Part shown: piece by piece, positions 39,387-41,681 of the stretch
Layout of the letters: the number at the start of each line of letters is the position of its first letter
How positions within the stretch are numbered: position 1 is the stretch's first letter
DNA from: Chloroflexota bacterium
Lineage (GTDB): Bacteria; Chloroflexota; Anaerolineae; CG2-30-64-16
DNA: 41,681 nt
NCBI GenBank assembly: GCA_016876015.1
Contig: VGOD01000021.1
Span: forward strand, 1 to 41,681
Direction: 5' to 3'
The notes under the pieces: generated by a model
What the model saw: the letters and a program-made list of their open reading frames with translations, nothing else
What the model was told of the DNA's origin: nothing
The model's database searches: none
Made by a program: the position numbers and the translations under genes

Positions 39387-41519
39387 TCACCGCGGCGCAA
39401 TCGTGTAATTGTACGTCGCCGCCTCGGTGGTCGCGGGCGCCAGGGCCGAGATGATGAGCACTGCGGCCTGCAGATCGGTCAGATCGCTTTGCAGGCTGAG
39501 CCGGCCCTTGCCGTCGCCGCCCACATCCATGCGCTGCACCACGATGCCCCTGCGCCCAACCTCCAGCAGTTGCACCAGCCACCGCTGGGCCAGGCGATTG
39601 TTCGTCAGCACCCAGCCGGCCCCCTCCCAGCCGGCCATGCCGCGCTCGCCGTCGTCCACGTAGCCGATCGCAGGGATGCTGATGTCATCGAGCATCAAGC
39701 CGGGCTTGTTCACCGCGTCATCGGTGACATACTCGAAGCGCAACAGGATCTCCTGGTCGGCAAACGCGGAGAGGTCCACCTGTTCCTGCACCCATTGGGG
39801 CGTTTTGCCGCCGCCGCTGACGCCCGTCCAGCCGACGCCGAAGGCGTTGCCGACCGGGTTCTTGTCGGTCGTGTGTGCGCCGGGGAGGATCTGCCACCGT
39901 TTGCCGCCATCGCTGGATGCCATCACGTAAGCGTAGTCCCAGCCATCTTCCAGGTGATACCAGAGGCTAAAGCTCAAGGTGGCCGTGGAGACCCTTCGCA
40001 AATCGAACGCGCGCGTCAGAGTGGCGTCGCTATCGTCCCCGCGGTTCGACCACCAGGCATGGACGCCGCGCGGCTGCGTGTCCACCAGTGTCGTCGTGGC
40101 CTGGCCGGAAAAAACCACATCGAGCTTGCCGTTGCCGCGCAAGCGGATGTAGTCCGCGCCGTATTGGCTGACCTGGGCGCTGGCAGAAACCGGAAACCTG
40201 CGATGGGTCTCAACCATGGCGGGCTGCGGCGGGTCAATCGCGGAGTAGCCAAAGCGTCCAGTCGGCTCCGTATCCGGCTGATCCAGATAGTTGGCCACCA
40301 CCCAATCCGCGAAGATGTCGTCAAAGCGCTCCGGCCGGCCTGACCGCGCCAAGGCGTCATCGAACCCGGCCGCACCGTTTTCCGGCGACGCCACGACCGC
40401 CTTGGTCAGCTCCTCGCCGAAGCGATCCAGGAAGTAGGTCATGAACAGATAGGATGCGCCGTAGTGCGCGGAATTATCTTCGCCATCGCCCGGATCAGCC
40501 CAGGTGGTCAATTGGGTGTCCGGTTCCCTGCTATAGGCGATCTCTGCGCCGCCGGGGTCGAAACCGTTCAAGAGGCTGGCCAGCTCAGACATGCCTTCGT
40601 TGACCCAGGAATCCTCGTTGCGATCATTGTTCCAGTGGATCATGTGCTGGAATTCGTGGGCCAGCGTGCCATCGTAGAACGCGCTGCCAGGTCGGGCGTT
40701 GTTCGAGTCGGCCGAGATGTAAAACATCTCGCGCTCATTGGAATAGGGGTTGATCAACTGCGAGTATTGGTCGGCCGAAGAATAGTAGCCGGCCGTGCGC
40801 TTGCCCAGGCCGCGAGAGTGCAAGATGGTCAGCCGCGGGTCGTTGTCCACGCCCGGCGTCCACTCGCTGCCGAAGAACTCGCGGTTCGTGGGATAGGTCT
40901 GCCGGTCGAAACGTTCGGCCGACTTCTCCAGGTCGCGCTGATCCAGCCTGACCCCCTGTTCCACCCACATGTAGAGGTGAGTCGAGATCAGGCGCAGCTC
41001 CGCGGTGATCTGGCGATGCTCGTCTGTATCGGTATTGGACACCCAGAACCGGGCAGTATCGCCAACCTTGAAAGAAGGCGGTGTGGCGTTCACAACGATC
41101 GGGACATCGCCCAGGTTGGGTTTCAGACGCAAAGCGAGCGCACGGAGATCACGCGCCGGTATCACCGCTTGCGCCAGCAGCGCCTCGGTGCTCGCATCGG
41201 CCGGCGCGGGCCCAAATGGTGTGACTGTGGCCTGTGCGCCAGCGCCCGGCGTGGCGGTCCCGCTGGGCGGCTGAGCGCCGGGGATGCGCGTGCGTTCCGG
41301 CTGCGTCATGGCCGGCCCAGGCGTTCGTACGGGCGGCGGCAAGGGCGTGACCACCTGCGTCACCACAATGATCGGCCCTCCTGATGTGATCGGCGACGAG
41401 GGCGAGTCAACCCACATGAAGTAGACCGCCGCGGCGCCAAAGACGATTGCGCCGCAACAGCAAAGCAGCAGAGCCGCGGCGATCACGACGAATAGGAGGT
41501 TGCGATTTTGAGTTTTCAC
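39387..41519 (-). CDS. Secreted immune-inhibitor-A-like (M6-type) zinc metalloprotease
   Basis: 710 aa. An N-terminal hydrophobic segment (about 8-36) with CCCG looks like a signal anchor or lipoprotein-like leader; then a Pro/Thr-rich linker (about 40-105), typical of wall-spanning stalks. The protease domain has LAHEFQHMIHWNNDRNEDSW (His288, Glu289, His292) and NEGMSELA with Glu308, a gluzincin-like HExxH plus NEG/E site as in M6/M30 proteins. The C-terminal part (about 470-620) has beta-rich jelly-roll segments such as LSFSLWYHLEDGWDYAYVM and LLRFEYVTDDAVNKPGLMLDDI, like InhA-type MAM-related domains. It starts at GTG 41519 after AAGGAG. Likely digests extracellular protein; the exact family is uncertain. 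Confidence 0.85.
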   Translation of the reverse strand: MKTQNRNLLFVVIAAALLLCCCGAIVFGAAAVYFMWVDSPSSPITSGGPIIVVTQVVTPLPPPVRTPGPAMTQPERTRIPGAQPPSGTATPGAGAQATVTPFGPAPADASTEALLAQAVIPARDLRALALRLKPNLGDVPIVVNATPPSFKVGDTARFWVSNTDTDEHRQITAELRLISTHLYMWVEQGVRLDQRDLEKSAERFDRQTYPTNREFFGSEWTPGVDNDPRLTILHSRGLGKRTAGYYSSADQYSQLINPYSNEREMFYISADSNNARPGSAFYDGTLAHEFQHMIHWNNDRNEDSWVNEGMSELASLLNGFDPGGAEIAYSREPDTQLTTWADPGDGEDNSAHYGASYLFMTYFLDRFGEELTKAVVASPENGAAGFDDALARSGRPERFDDIFADWVVANYLDQPDTEPTGRFGYSAIDPPQPAMVETHRRFPVSASAQVSQYGADYIRLRGNGKLDVVFSGQATTTLVDTQPRGVHAWWSNRGDDSDATLTRAFDLRRVSTATLSFSLWYHLEDGWDYAYVMASSDGGKRWQILPGAHTTDKNPVGNAFGVGWTGVSGGGKTPQWVQEQVDLSAFADQEILLRFEYVTDDAVNKPGLMLDDISIPAIGYVDDGERGMAGWEGAGWVLTNNRLAQRWLVQLLEVGRRGIVVQRMDVGGDGKGRLSLQSDLTDLQAAVLIISALAPATTEAATYNYTIAPR

Positions 41520-41561
41520 GACTCCGGCTCCTTCACGACCATCAATCTCATCCCTCTCTTG

Positions 41562-41681
41562 TCACTCCCAACACGAGCCATCTCTGGGCAGCACACCGCC
41601 GGCATTGCTGTGTACGCCCTCCGGCGTCATATCCAGGTACATGTACCCCACTGGCAGGTAGAAATAGGTGTAGAGGCGCAG
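41562..41681 (-). CDS. C-terminal fragment of an unidentified protein, cut by window edge
   Basis: The last 39 codons of a minus-strand frame, ending at TGA (41564-41562): RLYTYFYLPVGYMYLDMTP, then EGVHSNAGGVLPRDGSCWE. The aromatic, Tyr-rich tail is not enough to name a family. Position and strand suggest co-transcription with the metalloprotease gene, 42 nt downstream. I do not recognise it. Confidence 0.55.
   Translation of the reverse strand: MRLYTYFYLPVGYMYLDMTPEGVHSNAGGVLPRDGSCWE

Noticed and set aside
1..41681. tRNA or rRNA genes
   Set aside because: No cloverleaf with a CCA-type acceptor end or rRNA segment was recognised by eye on either strand; a tRNA scan would be decisive.

Overview
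The window looks like a piece of a GC-rich Chloroflexota chromosome (Anaerolineae/Caldilineae-like). This rests on a T-box leader in front of pheST, the kinds of short palindromic repeats present, and general protein character; no ribosomal RNA or single diagnostic marker is present. Most genes are housekeeping. The accessory layer consists of a CRISPR array, decayed mobile and restriction-modification genes, and an unusual number of short repeats, two of which sit in frame inside essential-type genes (pheT, hemD).

Layout. 1-1378: type I-E-like CRISPR array (23 repeats of 29 nt visible, running off the left edge; no cas genes here). 1379-2440: dead serine-recombinase fragment abutting the trailer end of the array. 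2460-7022: co-directional SGNH hydrolase, pcm, rmlD-like reductase, M19 dipeptidase and family 2 glycosyltransferase. 7287-11721: HerA/FtsK-type ATPase overlapping a VanW-family envelope protein. 11722-11898: two microsatellites. 11899-13347 (minus): GlcD-like FAD oxidase, divergent from a truncated type I DNA methylase (13495-14703) with a leftover specificity-subunit tail. 14988-21026 (minus): small metallopeptidase, fabF, a 57-bp hairpin minisatellite, pheT and pheS, the last two led by a T-box.

21656-27753 (plus): dnaN, a DUF4160/DUF2442 pair, a hybrid histidine kinase and recF. 27757-29280 (minus): rsmG and a TetR regulator. 29647-33188: two TrkA-type K+ regulators, transcribed away from a KimA-like K+/amino-acid permease; the trkA pair has its own promoter and a structured leader ending in an intrinsic terminator. 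33245-36561 (minus): nadD, obgE and an LCAT-like lipase. 36729-38812 (plus): hemC-hemD. 38693-41519 (minus): CPBP membrane protease and a large secreted M6/immune-inhibitor-A-like metalloprotease, followed by the tail of one more minus-strand gene at the right edge.

Regulation is unusually readable. Sigma70-type -35/-10 pairs with 16-18 bp spacing can be seen in front of at least ten transcription units, and at least two genes (SGNH hydrolase, rsmG) have the -10 so close to the start codon that a leaderless mRNA is likely. The most promising candidate for something undescribed is the attenuator-like leader of the trkA pair (31022-31137). Two CRISPR spacers also translate into hallmark motifs of mobile-element proteins: the tyrosine-recombinase LGH...TT box and the cytosine-5-methyltransferase SPPC motif.
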